DNA of 64,000 nt. It comes from Microbacterium sp. TPD7012. GTDB taxonomy: Bacteria > Actinomycetota > Actinomycetes > Actinomycetales > Microbacteriaceae. This document shows positions 45,978 to 54,164 of the stretch, in pieces; within the stretch, counting starts at the first letter, position 1; every line of letters begins with the position of its first letter. The stretch spans positions 606,189 to 670,188 of the forward strand of contig NZ_QDFV01000003.1 in assembly GCF_003075395.1 (NCBI RefSeq), given 5' to 3'. Position numbers and translations under genes: made by a program. Under the pieces are notes generated by a model. That model saw only the letters and a list, made by a program, of their open reading frames with translations. It was not told where the DNA came from and ran no database searches.

Positions 45978-46406
45978 ATGCCCCGTCGCCGATCCGCTCG
46001 CACCTCCGCAGCCCCTCGGCGCGGAGCACGGCACGGGCGTCACGGGCGGCTCGGACGCAGCGAGGTCGTCCGACCTCCTCTTGCTCCCCTCGACGGCCGA
46101 CTCGACCGATTCGACCTGACCGTGGGCACCGCTGTCGAGTTCCTCCGCGGCACCTGGCCGGAACTCCAGGAGGTGCGATTCGAGATCGGTGCGATCCCGG
46201 CCTTCGACGCCACCGACGAGGTGCCGCGCTGGCACCTCGACCGTGAGAACCGTCGGATCGTGCTGTTCCGCCTGCCGATCGAACGTCTCCTGCCACCCGG
46301 TCACGATGACGCGGCGCATCGCCGGATGGCGATCGAGAGCGCGGTGTTCCGCGCGGCGGCCGAGTACGTCGGGCGAGAGCCCTGGGATCTCGGCCACGAC
46401 CACTGA
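45978..46406 (+). CDS. Metallopeptidase-family (zincin_1-like) protein lacking HExxH
   Basis: A 142-residue protein matching the Rv3259-type metallopeptidase-family proteins by position and by the core FDLTVGTAVEFLRGTWPELQEVRFEIGAIP. The first 35 residues are very basic (RRRSARTSAAPRRGARHG). The family is related to zincins, but the C-terminal region that should carry HExxH reads RMAIESAVFRAAAEYVG, with no His-Glu pair. Peptidase activity is therefore doubtful; a structural or regulatory role is possible. Divergent from the DUF3499 gene. Confidence 0.78.
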   Translation: MPRRRSARTSAAPRRGARHGRHGRLGRSEVVRPPLAPLDGRLDRFDLTVGTAVEFLRGTWPELQEVRFEIGAIPAFDATDEVPRWHLDRENRRIVLFRLPIERLLPPGHDDAAHRRMAIESAVFRAAAEYVGREPWDLGHDH

Positions 46407-46441
46407 CCGCGTCCCCGCTCAGGGAACGCCGGCACTCGACG

Positions 46442-47824
46442 TCAGGGGTAGACGGTGATCGTCTGCTCGGCCCCGGCGCCGGCCTGCACGGGCAGCACCG
46501 CGAGTGCGCCCGGCTCCGTCATCGTGACGGCGGCGTGAACCGTGGCCGACGTCCGCAGCAGGTACGTCGTCCCCGGCTCCACGTCGGCACTCACCGACTC
46601 TCCCGCCCGGACGACGATCTCCTCGGCGCCGCCCCCGTCTGCAGGCTCGAGCGACACCGTGGCATCCTCGTCCGCGGTGTTCGTGATCTGCAGCTGCGCC
46701 GTCGGTCCCTCGGGGACGGCGACGAGGACGTCGGCATCGATCTCAGGAGCCGGGGTCACCCAGGCGAAGTCGGATCCCAGGCCGGCGCCGTCCTGCTGAC
46801 GCACGGCAGCCACCACGGCGACGTCGGCCTCCACCTCGACCGAGTACGTACCGGGTGCCAGTCCGCTCAGCGAGACGTCGGCCGGGGTCGCGGACGACAG
46901 CGGGACGGTGAACTCGTTCGCCACGTCGCGTGACCCGGTGGCCCGCACGACGATGCGGGCCTGCCCGTCCGCGTCCGGAGAGAGGAGCCGCATGACGTTC
47001 ATGTCCGCCTCGTCGCCCTCGACGGGGAACGACTGCACTCCGGAGAACACGAGGTTCTGCTGCGCACCCGCCACCGCGTCCTGCAGATCGATGCCGGCGG
47101 GATCGAGAACCCGCACGAGGGAGGACTGCAGGACGGCACGCACCGGCGCGCCCACCGCGTTGACCTTGACGACCGGGGCGTCGTTCCCGGCCGCGATCGA
47201 CGAGAGGGGAAGAGCGAGCTGCGTGCCGGCCGGCACCACCACGGTGCGCGCGCTGCGCGTGGTGCCGTAGACGGACAGCGTCACCGTGGTCGGAACCTTC
47301 CCGGCATTGGCCAGGGTCACGATGTCCTCGGTACCGGTGCCGACGCTCCCGCCGACGAGCCAGGACTCGAGGCGGGGTTCGCCGCACGCCAGGGCGGCGA
47401 ACCCCGCGAGGTCATCTTCCGCGATGGTCACGGACTCCGCCGCCGCGATCAGCGGCGCGGTGCGGCCCTCGACCGTGCCGGTGAGCACGCGGACCTCGCC
47501 GGCATCCGGCAGGTCAGGGCTCTCGAGCGTCGTGGTCGACGGACGACCCGAGGTGCCGGCGTCGGTGAGGGTCGGCGATGCGGCGGAGCGCATGTCCAGA
47601 GGGGCCGACGAGTCCCGCCCGAGCGCGCGCAGATCGCCGTTGCAGACGAGGACGGTGTCGCCGGGCAGCGGTGTGACCTGGACCTGGGCGGGGTCGTGGC
47701 TGATCTCGGGCCACGGCGCATGGATCGCCGCGAGGACACCGACCGTGCACGCGACCGCGACCGCGACCCCGGTGATGAGGCGGGCGCTGGTGGCGGCGAC
47801 TCGGAAAGCACGGGTGCCGTTCAT
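46442..47824 (-). CDS. DUF5719-family secreted protein
   Basis: A 460-residue protein with an N-terminal membrane anchor or signal (LITGVAVAVACTVGVLAAI, about 16-34) and an all-beta extracytoplasmic region made of several immunoglobulin-like segments (TVTLSVYGTTRSARTVVVPAGTQ, LAPGTYSVEVEADVAVV). This matches DUF5719. Two Cys (about 61 and 147) could pair. Its start overlaps the large glycosyltransferase stop by four bases, and such pairing recurs in actinobacteria next to whiB2, so the two probably work together in envelope glycan assembly. The exact role is unknown. Confidence 0.82.
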   Translation of the reverse strand: MNGTRAFRVAATSARLITGVAVAVACTVGVLAAIHAPWPEISHDPAQVQVTPLPGDTVLVCNGDLRALGRDSSAPLDMRSAASPTLTDAGTSGRPSTTTLESPDLPDAGEVRVLTGTVEGRTAPLIAAAESVTIAEDDLAGFAALACGEPRLESWLVGGSVGTGTEDIVTLANAGKVPTTVTLSVYGTTRSARTVVVPAGTQLALPLSSIAAGNDAPVVKVNAVGAPVRAVLQSSLVRVLDPAGIDLQDAVAGAQQNLVFSGVQSFPVEGDEADMNVMRLLSPDADGQARIVVRATGSRDVANEFTVPLSSATPADVSLSGLAPGTYSVEVEADVAVVAAVRQQDGAGLGSDFAWVTPAPEIDADVLVAVPEGPTAQLQITNTADEDATVSLEPADGGGAEEIVVRAGESVSADVEPGTTYLLRTSATVHAAVTMTEPGALAVLPVQAGAGAEQTITVYP

Positions 47825-50800
47825 CGGTTGTCCTCCTCGGCGGCATCGGCGGGCGACGCCGCATCGGCGGATGGCACTGCCTCGTCGGACGGCACTGCGT
47901 CGTCGGACGGTGACGGCTGCTCGGAGGCCGAGGCATCAGAGGCAGCCCCCTCATCAGAGGCAGCCTCCTCATCAGAGCGCACATCCTCGTCCGAAGGAAC
48001 CTCGTCCGCCGACGATTCCTCGTCGGAGGGAGCGGATGCTTCGTCGGAGATCGCCTCGTCCTCGGGCCCCGGCGCCTCGTCGGGTGATTCCACACCGACG
48101 AGCGGATCGTCGGAGATCGCGTCCTCGGTCTCGCCGGTCGCGACGGTCGGCACGGTCGCCTCCGCGATCCCGGCGTCGTCGTCCTCCCGATCCTCCGCGT
48201 GCCGCGGGAGCACGAGCGGCTCCTCGGGAACCCGGCCGACGATGCGGGACTGCGAGCGAGCGGCGCGGCGCGATGCGCGCGTCGGGACGGACAGCAGCAG
48301 GGCGGCGAAGACGAACACGAGCTGCAGGGTGATCACCAGGCGCGCCGTGCCCTGCTGGGTCTGCGTCAGCGCCTCCGGTGCTGCCGCGTCGGCCTCCAGC
48401 CGCCACAGCACGCCGCGCTCCGTGGTGCCGGCGTGCACGAAACCGGGACGCTGGTCGATCGAGGTGACGGCCGTCGTCCCCAGCGCACGCGCCTTGTCGC
48501 TCTGTCCTCCGGGGAGCTGAGCGAGCAGCACATAGCTGATGCCCTGCTTCGCCAGTTCACCCGGAGCATCGAAGTCGCGAGCCGAGAGCAGGTCGACGGC
48601 GAGCGTGGTGATGTCGGTCCCCTGCGGTTCGACGGCGGTGGTCATCATGGTCGACTGGGCTCCGAGAGTCTCACTCGCTCCCCAGGCGACATCGACGGCC
48701 AGGCCGCCGTCATCCTGAGGTGTGAGGACCAGGGTGGCGATCTGCTGATCCCCGGCGGCCTGCGCCGCGACATAGGCCGGCAGCGTCGAGGTCGGGCCGT
48801 TCGTCAGGGCCGACCGGTCGAGGTGGAACGCCGTGAGGGCCGGCACCGCGCACACCACGAGCGCGACGGCCGCGATCGAGGTGGCGACCAGGCGGAGTCG
48901 TGGCAGGGTGAGCGCGGTGTCCAGCGTGACCAGCGCCGCGCCCACGAGACCGATCCACGCGAGGCTGAGACCGGCACCGGGCCAGATGGCGACCGGATTG
49001 CCCTGCGTGAAGCTCACGGTGATGCCGACAGCGAGGAACGCCGTCGCGAGTCCCGCCAGCGTCACGGTGAGGAGCGTGATGCCGGCGCGCCAGCGGGGGG
49101 CGACCGCGGCGGCGAGAGCGAGCAGGGCGATCGGAGCGCACAGCAGTGGCGCCCAGCTGCCGATCACGGCCGGAGCGAAGACCGTCCACCCGGCGAAGTC
49201 GCTCGTCGGGAACCCGGTCGCGAGTGCGAGGCGCCCGGCGGCGTCGGCGCTCGCCTGCGGGCCGGCCCAGATGAATCCGGGATCGCCGAGCAGTGCGAGC
49301 GGCGAGCCGTGCGCGACCTGCCAGAAGATGAGCGGCGCGAACAGCAGCGCCGTCGGAAGCGGGAGCCAGAGCTGCCGGCCGGCGCCGCGGAACTGCGCCG
49401 TCGCGAGCGTGATGCCGATCGCGACGACCCAGAGCAGCGCCAACGCGGGCGCCAGCGACGGCGCGCACGCGACGACCGCGGCGAGCAGGAGCGAGGCGGC
49501 GCCCGCAGCTCCCCAGGACCGGTGCGCGACGACAGCCGCGTGGAAGAGCCAGGGAAGCAGGAGATGCACGAGCACGGCGCTCGGCCGTCCGTCGACGAGC
49601 GCCGTCAGGAAGGTCGGCGCCATCGCCCAGGCCACGCCGGCGAAGATCCGGAGACCCGCACGGTCGGTGACGCGCGTGGCTGCGAACCATCCCCCGAGAA
49701 CAGCGAGCGGAAGGGCGAGGATCCAGAGCAGCACGAGCGTGAAGGAGGGACCGGCCGGCCAGAGCGTGCCGAGGATGGCGACGACTCCGGCGAACGGATC
49801 GGCGGGGCCGACCAGATCGAGACCGACGCCGCGGAGCCCCCAGGCCGCATCGCTCCACAGAGCGGACACCGTGTCCCGCAGGGGCAGCAGTGCTCCGCCG
49901 CCGACGGTCGGCCATGCCAGCACCGTGGTGAAGGAGGCGATGCTCACCACCAGCGCGGCCAGCACGGCCCACGCGCCGCCGCCGGAGAAGAAGCGCAGCT
50001 CGCTGACAGCACCGCCCTCGCTGCCGTGTCCGTCGTCGAGACGGCGACGCAGCTGCGACGACGTGACCCGCAGTGGAGCGATGCTCGCCCAGGTGGAGGC
50101 GCGGAAGGAGCGGATGCGGGCACGCGAGCGTGCGACGGCGTTGACGCGCAGCATCGCGGTGAGCGCGGCGGCCCACTCGGGGATCACCGCTTCCGGTCGC
50201 TTGCCGATGAGGTGCGTGATCGATCGCCAGAGCGCGAGCGGGAGGAGCGCCAGCCAGTGCAGGGGCACCACCGGCGCCGGGGCGTAGGCGAGGCGGCGAT
50301 GCAGCTGTGCGAGACGTCGGACGTAGGCTCGGCGCGAGCCACCGGAGGGCAGAGCCGCAGGCCCGTCCGGAGCCGCCGAGATGCGCGCACTCGGTGCGAG
50401 CACGACGCGGCCGCCCCCGAGGCGGGCGCGGACCCCGAGATCGAGACCTTCATCGGCCCCGGCGAGCGCAGGGTCCGGGCGCAGCGCGTCGCGGACCTCG
50501 CCCCGGATGAGGATGCCGCGGATGTCGGACCCGAGCACGTCGTCCATGCCGTCGTGCTGTCCCTGGTCGAGCTCCCCCGCGGCCAGTTCGACCGAGCGTC
50601 CGAGTGTCGTCATCGTCACGCCGAGCGAGACGATCTCCCTCTCGTTGTCGGTCGCGACCAGCTTGGGAGCGACGATCACCGCGGAGGGCGAACGCTCCAG
50701 CATCCCGCTGAGCCGCTCGAGGGCGCGCGGGTGAGGTGCGGTGTCCTGGCCGAGGAGCCAGATCGCGGTTCCGTCGGCGACGCGGGGGCGTGCGAGTTCC

Positions 50801-51024
50801 ACGGCCTCGGCGAACGACGTCGTCGCGCGCGCCTCGATGATGCCCTCGACCGTGCCGGCGACCGTCTCGCTCTCGCGAGCGGTCGTCGCATCGCCGCACA
50901 TGACGAGGGTCACCGCGGCAGGAGGTGTCGTCTGGGACCGGACGGCGTCGAGAGTGCGGAGGAGCTGCGCGCGGGCAGAGGATCCGGGGCGCGCGACGAT
51001 GATGGCGTGAACTCGGGCTGGCAT
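47821..51024 (-). CDS. Large GT2-type glycosyltransferase fused to a polytopic membrane domain
   Basis: A 1067-residue protein. The N-terminal GT-A domain (about 1-235) starts HAIIVARPGSSARAQLLRTLDAVRSQ and contains LLGQDTAPHPRA, which may hold the metal/nucleotide-binding acidic residue. A linker (about 240-345) leads to at least ten membrane segments (about 350-880) and an extracytoplasmic portion. The last 90 residues (about 980-1067) are an acidic low-complexity tail built of repeated Ser-Asp-Glu units. Homologues with similar architecture occur across actinobacteria beside whiB2. Likely role: transfer of a sugar to a wall polymer from a lipid-linked donor. Start ATG 51024; TAGGCT lies nine bases upstream. 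Confidence 0.82.
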   Translation of the reverse strand: MPARVHAIIVARPGSSARAQLLRTLDAVRSQTTPPAAVTLVMCGDATTARESETVAGTVEGIIEARATTSFAEAVELARPRVADGTAIWLLGQDTAPHPRALERLSGMLERSPSAVIVAPKLVATDNEREIVSLGVTMTTLGRSVELAAGELDQGQHDGMDDVLGSDIRGILIRGEVRDALRPDPALAGADEGLDLGVRARLGGGRVVLAPSARISAAPDGPAALPSGGSRRAYVRRLAQLHRRLAYAPAPVVPLHWLALLPLALWRSITHLIGKRPEAVIPEWAAALTAMLRVNAVARSRARIRSFRASTWASIAPLRVTSSQLRRRLDDGHGSEGGAVSELRFFSGGGAWAVLAALVVSIASFTTVLAWPTVGGGALLPLRDTVSALWSDAAWGLRGVGLDLVGPADPFAGVVAILGTLWPAGPSFTLVLLWILALPLAVLGGWFAATRVTDRAGLRIFAGVAWAMAPTFLTALVDGRPSAVLVHLLLPWLFHAAVVAHRSWGAAGAASLLLAAVVACAPSLAPALALLWVVAIGITLATAQFRGAGRQLWLPLPTALLFAPLIFWQVAHGSPLALLGDPGFIWAGPQASADAAGRLALATGFPTSDFAGWTVFAPAVIGSWAPLLCAPIALLALAAAVAPRWRAGITLLTVTLAGLATAFLAVGITVSFTQGNPVAIWPGAGLSLAWIGLVGAALVTLDTALTLPRLRLVATSIAAVALVVCAVPALTAFHLDRSALTNGPTSTLPAYVAAQAAGDQQIATLVLTPQDDGGLAVDVAWGASETLGAQSTMMTTAVEPQGTDITTLAVDLLSARDFDAPGELAKQGISYVLLAQLPGGQSDKARALGTTAVTSIDQRPGFVHAGTTERGVLWRLEADAAAPEALTQTQQGTARLVITLQLVFVFAALLLSVPTRASRRAARSQSRIVGRVPEEPLVLPRHAEDREDDDAGIAEATVPTVATGETEDAISDDPLVGVESPDEAPGPEDEAISDEASAPSDEESSADEVPSDEDVRSDEEAASDEGAASDASASEQPSPSDDAVPSDEAVPSADAASPADAAEEDNR
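47842..48120 (-). repeat. Low-complexity repeat encoding an acidic Ser-Asp-Glu tail
   Basis: Imperfect short repeats around the unit TCGTCGGA on the plus strand encode SDE, SDEE and PSDE units near the C-terminus of the large glycosyltransferase. Copy number may vary between strains. Confidence 0.7.
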
Positions 51025-51033
51025 GACGTGGTC

Positions 51034-51039
51034 AGCCTA
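51034..51039 (-). promoter_or_regulatory. Putative -10 box of the large glycosyltransferase operon
   Basis: TAGGCT on the minus strand, nine bases before the ATG at 51024, giving a leader of only about two bases. Confidence 0.4.
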
Positions 51040-51098
51040 AGCGCGCGATCCGCGCCTCTGGAGCAGTGGACGCGGCGCGCCCGCGAAGCCGGATGCGA

Positions 51099-51416
51099 TC
51101 AGCTCGCGCGACGCTTGAGCTTGCGGCGCTCGCGCTCGGAGAGTCCGCCCCAGATTCCGAAGCGCTCGTCGTTGTTGAGCGCGTACTCGAGGCATTCCCC
51201 TCGGACATCGCACGTGGTGCAGATGCGCTTGGCGTCTCGCGTGGATCCGCCCTTCTCCGGGAAGAAGGCCTCGGGATCGGTCTGCGAGCAGAGAGCGTCG
51301 CTCTGCCAGGCGAGGGCGTTGTCGTCTTCGGCGTTCGGCTTCCGAACCCCCGGCACTCCGAGGTTGATCGGATCGACGAACCAGTTCTCCGGTACGTCGG
51401 AACGGTATCCCGTCAT
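51099..51416 (-). CDS. whiB2: WhiB-family iron-sulfur transcription factor WhiB2
   Basis: A 105-residue WhiB2/WhmD-type protein. Cluster ligands are Cys43, Cys66, Cys69 and Cys75; GIWGG is at 87-91, followed by ERERRKLKRR. WhiB2 is needed for septation in mycobacteria, which suits its position among envelope genes. I chose the ATG at 51416, with GGAG six bases upstream; the frame stays open for 26 more codons, but those overlap the promoter below. The N-terminal 40 residues precede the cluster domain and are typical of WhiB2. Confidence 0.92.
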   Translation of the reverse strand: MTGYRSDVPENWFVDPINLGVPGVRKPNAEDDNALAWQSDALCSQTDPEAFFPEKGGSTRDAKRICTTCDVRGECLEYALNNDERFGIWGGLSERERRKLKRRAS

Positions 51417-51465
51417 CTCGATCTCCAACCCTGTCTCCGCCCCCCGGCGGGCCGTGCTCACACTA

Positions 51466-51494
51466 ATTACACCCGTGTCATTCGCTCCGGTCAA
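51466..51494 (-). promoter_or_regulatory. whiB2 promoter
   Basis: On the minus strand, TTGACC (51489-51494) as -35, a 17-base spacer, then TGTAAT (51466-51471) as -10, five of six to each consensus. Predicted start near 51459, giving a leader of about 43 bases with a ribosome-binding site. This is the best sigma-70-like promoter in the window. Confidence 0.65.
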
Positions 51495-51524
51495 GTCGCG
51501 GATCGTAAACCCTCAAGCCGCTGT

Positions 51525-52679
51525 TTAAAGTTCTTGGTCGCGCATCGGCGTGTCGCGCCCGGGCGACGCGATGAACACCTCGCCGGCTCCGGACAGCGTG
51601 ATCGCGCCCTCATCCGGCGTGGCGAACGCCACCGCACCGACGGCGATGCGTCGGGCCTCTCCCGCGGCGGAGGCGACGGTGACGTCGCCCGCGGTCGCGA
51701 GCACCATCGTCGGGCCGGCGACGTCCCGGGTGAGCGGCGCACCGCCCAGCGAGACCCGCTCGAGGGCGAAGTCGGCGATCGGCACCGGATAGACCGTGCT
51801 GCCGCTGTCCCCTGAGGGACGCAGCACCGGCACCTCGCCGGCGGAGGTGTCGAGGATCGACAGCAGCTCCGGCACGTCGATGCGCTTGGGGGTGAGACCG
51901 CCGCGGAGCACATTGTCGCTCGCGGCCATGATCTCGACTCCGAGCCCCGAGAGGTACGCGTGCAGCAGGCCGGCGCGCAGGAAGACGCCTTCTCCGCGCC
52001 GCAGGACCACGTGGTTCATCAGCAGGGCCACGACGACACCGGGGTCCCCCGGGTAGTGCTCCGCCACACCGGCGATCGCCCGGAGCGTGCCGTTCCACTC
52101 CCCCGCGTCCGCCGCGGCCGCGGTGCGCACGGCCTCGATGATGTCGTCGACCTCGGTCTGCGCCTCACCGCCGAGCAGCCACCCGATCACCGCGCGGAGG
52201 ACGTCGCCGTCGCCGCGCAGCCGCTGGCGGAGTGCCTCGACGCCCGCGCTGTCGCCGAGCGCGTCGAGCAGCGACGCGGTGCCCTCCACCGGACGCAGCC
52301 CGCTGAGGGATTCGAAGGTGTCGCTGAGCGCCACGATGAGCTCGGGCTTGTGGTTGTCGTCCCGATAGTTGCGCCGCGGGTCGTCCGCCGCGAGACCGTC
52401 CTCCCGCGACCACCCCTCGCGCGCCTGCGAGATCGTCGGATGCACCTGGATCGAGAGCGGCCGACCGGCCGCGAGCAGCTTCAGCAGGTACGGGAGCGAG
52501 CCCCCCGTGATCTGATCGAGCGTGCCGCCGCCCTCCACATCCGCCGGGTCGCCGGGATGGTCGCCGAACCAGACCTCGGCCTCCGGCGCGCCCGAGGGCG
52601 TGCGGCCCTCGAGCTCGGCGAGCAGGGAGTCGGATCCCCAGGCGTAGTCGCGGGGCGCGTTCGTGAGGCTGAGCAGCAT
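51525..52679 (-). CDS. manA: Mannose-6-phosphate isomerase, class I
   Basis: A 384-residue type I phosphomannose isomerase (cupin fold) interconverting fructose-6-phosphate and mannose-6-phosphate, the entry to GDP-mannose for wall and lipid mannosylation. LTNAPRDYAWGSDSL opens the protein. Zinc-ligand motifs include IQVHPTI (about 91-97) and DDNHKPELIVAL (about 121-132). LHAYLSGLGVEIMAASDNVLRGGLTPKRID (about 243-272) is a strong family signature. The ATG at 52679 lies seven bases after TACGCT. It is divergent from the O-antigen-ligase-like pair and follows whiB2, near its place in mycobacteria. Confidence 0.93.
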   Translation of the reverse strand: MLLSLTNAPRDYAWGSDSLLAELEGRTPSGAPEAEVWFGDHPGDPADVEGGGTLDQITGGSLPYLLKLLAAGRPLSIQVHPTISQAREGWSREDGLAADDPRRNYRDDNHKPELIVALSDTFESLSGLRPVEGTASLLDALGDSAGVEALRQRLRGDGDVLRAVIGWLLGGEAQTEVDDIIEAVRTAAAADAGEWNGTLRAIAGVAEHYPGDPGVVVALLMNHVVLRRGEGVFLRAGLLHAYLSGLGVEIMAASDNVLRGGLTPKRIDVPELLSILDTSAGEVPVLRPSGDSGSTVYPVPIADFALERVSLGGAPLTRDVAGPTMVLATAGDVTVASAAGEARRIAVGAVAFATPDEGAITLSGAGEVFIASPGRDTPMRDQEL

Positions 52680-52686
52680 GGATCCC

Positions 52687-52692
52687 AGCGTA
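52687..52692 (-). promoter_or_regulatory. Putative -10 box of manA, leaderless
   Basis: TACGCT on the minus strand, seven bases (GGGATCC) before the ATG. Confidence 0.45.
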
Positions 52693-52735
52693 GAGCCGTG
52701 CGGAGGCGCTCAGGGACGCACGAAGCGCGGCGCGG

Positions 52736-52741
52736 TAGCCT
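52736..52741 (+). promoter_or_regulatory. Putative -10 box of the first O-antigen-ligase-like gene
   Basis: TAGCCT, then seven bases (GAACGCG), then the ATG at 52749; no ribosome-binding site. Divergent from the manA promoter 44 bases away. Confidence 0.45.
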
Positions 52742-52748
52742 GAACGCG

Positions 52749-54164
52749 ATGGCTCAGTACACCAAGCATCCCGTGGCGCCCCCGCCCACCGCGCCGGAGC
52801 GCGAGTCGACGGGGCATCTGCTGCTGCGCGCCTACGTGATCCTGGTGCTCTTCGTCACGTTCGCGCACTCGGCCGTCTACAACCTGCTCGGGATGATCGG
52901 CGCCGGGATCGTCCTCGCGGCCTTCACCCTCGCCACGCTCGCGATCGGCATCCCGATGCTCGCTCGCAACCGACCGCAGCCCTTCCGCTGGAGGCGCCTG
53001 CCCTGGTCGGCACTCGGCTACACGACGCTCGCGCTCGTCTCCGTCGCCTGGTCGCAGTGGCGCGGACCGACGCTCCTCACCTGGGTGCTGCTCGCCGCTG
53101 TCACGATCAACGGCCTGTTCATCGCGCACGTGCTCACCTGGCACGAGATCGTCCGCGCCCTGTCGTCGGCCTTCAAGTGGATCCTCGGGCTCTCGCTGGC
53201 TCTCGAGCTCTGGGTCTCCCTCGTCATCCACGGCCCGCTGCTGCCCAACTTCGCCACGCTACCGGACGGCGAGATCGACCCGCAGTGGTACTGGGTGCGC
53301 GACAACCTGTTCGACGGCGGTCGCATCCAGGGCATCGTCGGCAACGCCAACCTGCTGGCGATCATCTCGCTCTTCGCGATCATCACCTTCGGCGTGCTCT
53401 TCGCCGCGCGCGCACGCTGGCGGACCACCCTCGCGATGTGGTCGCTCCTGGCCGCCTACTTCCTGTTCCGCACGTCGTCGGCGACCGCGCTGGTCTGCGC
53501 CGCTGCGGCCGCCGTGGTGCTCGTGGTCGCCCTGCTCATGCGGCGAGCCGGTACTCCGGGAGCGCGCACCCGCGTCTACGTGATCGCGATCGGCGGCACG
53601 GTCCTGGGCGTCGCGGCGGTGTGGCTGGTGCGGGAGCCGCTGCTCGCGCTTCTGGGCCGGAGCTCCGACCTCACGGGCCGCTCCGACCTGATCTGGTCGA
53701 AGGTGCTCGAGCGCGCCGGCGAGCATCCGCTCTTCGGCAACGGCTTCTCGAGTCCTTGGATCCCGACGGACCCCGCGTTCGACGGCTGGATCACCGACCA
53801 CGGCATCACCGTCTTCCACGCCCACAACATGTGGCTCGACGTGCTGCTGCAACTCGGCGCGCTCGGGGTCGTCCTCATGGCGCTCGCCTACGTGAGCCTG
53901 CTGTGGCGCTCGTGGTTCTTCGCCGTCGACCGGCCGCGCTGGGACCTCGAGGCCGCCCGGCCGTTCTCGCCGCTCACGCTGCTCCCGAGCCTGTTCACCA
54001 TCGTCCTCCTCGTGCAGGGGCTCTCCGAGTCGACCCCGATCATGCTCTGGGGATGGATGCTGCTGGTGCTGCTGTCGTTCAAGCTCAAGTCGGTTCCGCT
54101 GGTGGGCGTGGGCGAGCGCGACCTCCTCTTCGAACGCGGCGCGCGCCAGCGGCGGGTTCCGTGA
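52749..54164 (+). CDS. O-antigen ligase/polymerase-like membrane protein (first of pair)
   Basis: A 471-residue protein with about 11-12 membrane segments and the long extracytoplasmic loop of the Wzy_C/WaaL family (about 290-370; GRSDLIWSKVLERAGEHPLFGNGFSSPW, then HAHNMWLDVLLQLG). The Arg in GRSDLIW and the His in HAHNMWLD match residues needed for undecaprenyl-phosphate-glycan transfer in WaaL-type enzymes. With no lipopolysaccharide in this lineage, the likely job is to polymerise or ligate a wall-linked polysaccharide. It overlaps the next, related gene by four bases. ATG at 52749 follows a -10-like TAGCCT. Confidence 0.82.
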   Translation: MAQYTKHPVAPPPTAPERESTGHLLLRAYVILVLFVTFAHSAVYNLLGMIGAGIVLAAFTLATLAIGIPMLARNRPQPFRWRRLPWSALGYTTLALVSVAWSQWRGPTLLTWVLLAAVTINGLFIAHVLTWHEIVRALSSAFKWILGLSLALELWVSLVIHGPLLPNFATLPDGEIDPQWYWVRDNLFDGGRIQGIVGNANLLAIISLFAIITFGVLFAARARWRTTLAMWSLLAAYFLFRTSSATALVCAAAAAVVLVVALLMRRAGTPGARTRVYVIAIGGTVLGVAAVWLVREPLLALLGRSSDLTGRSDLIWSKVLERAGEHPLFGNGFSSPWIPTDPAFDGWITDHGITVFHAHNMWLDVLLQLGALGVVLMALAYVSLLWRSWFFAVDRPRWDLEAARPFSPLTLLPSLFTIVLLVQGLSESTPIMLWGWMLLVLLSFKLKSVPLVGVGERDLLFERGARQRRVP

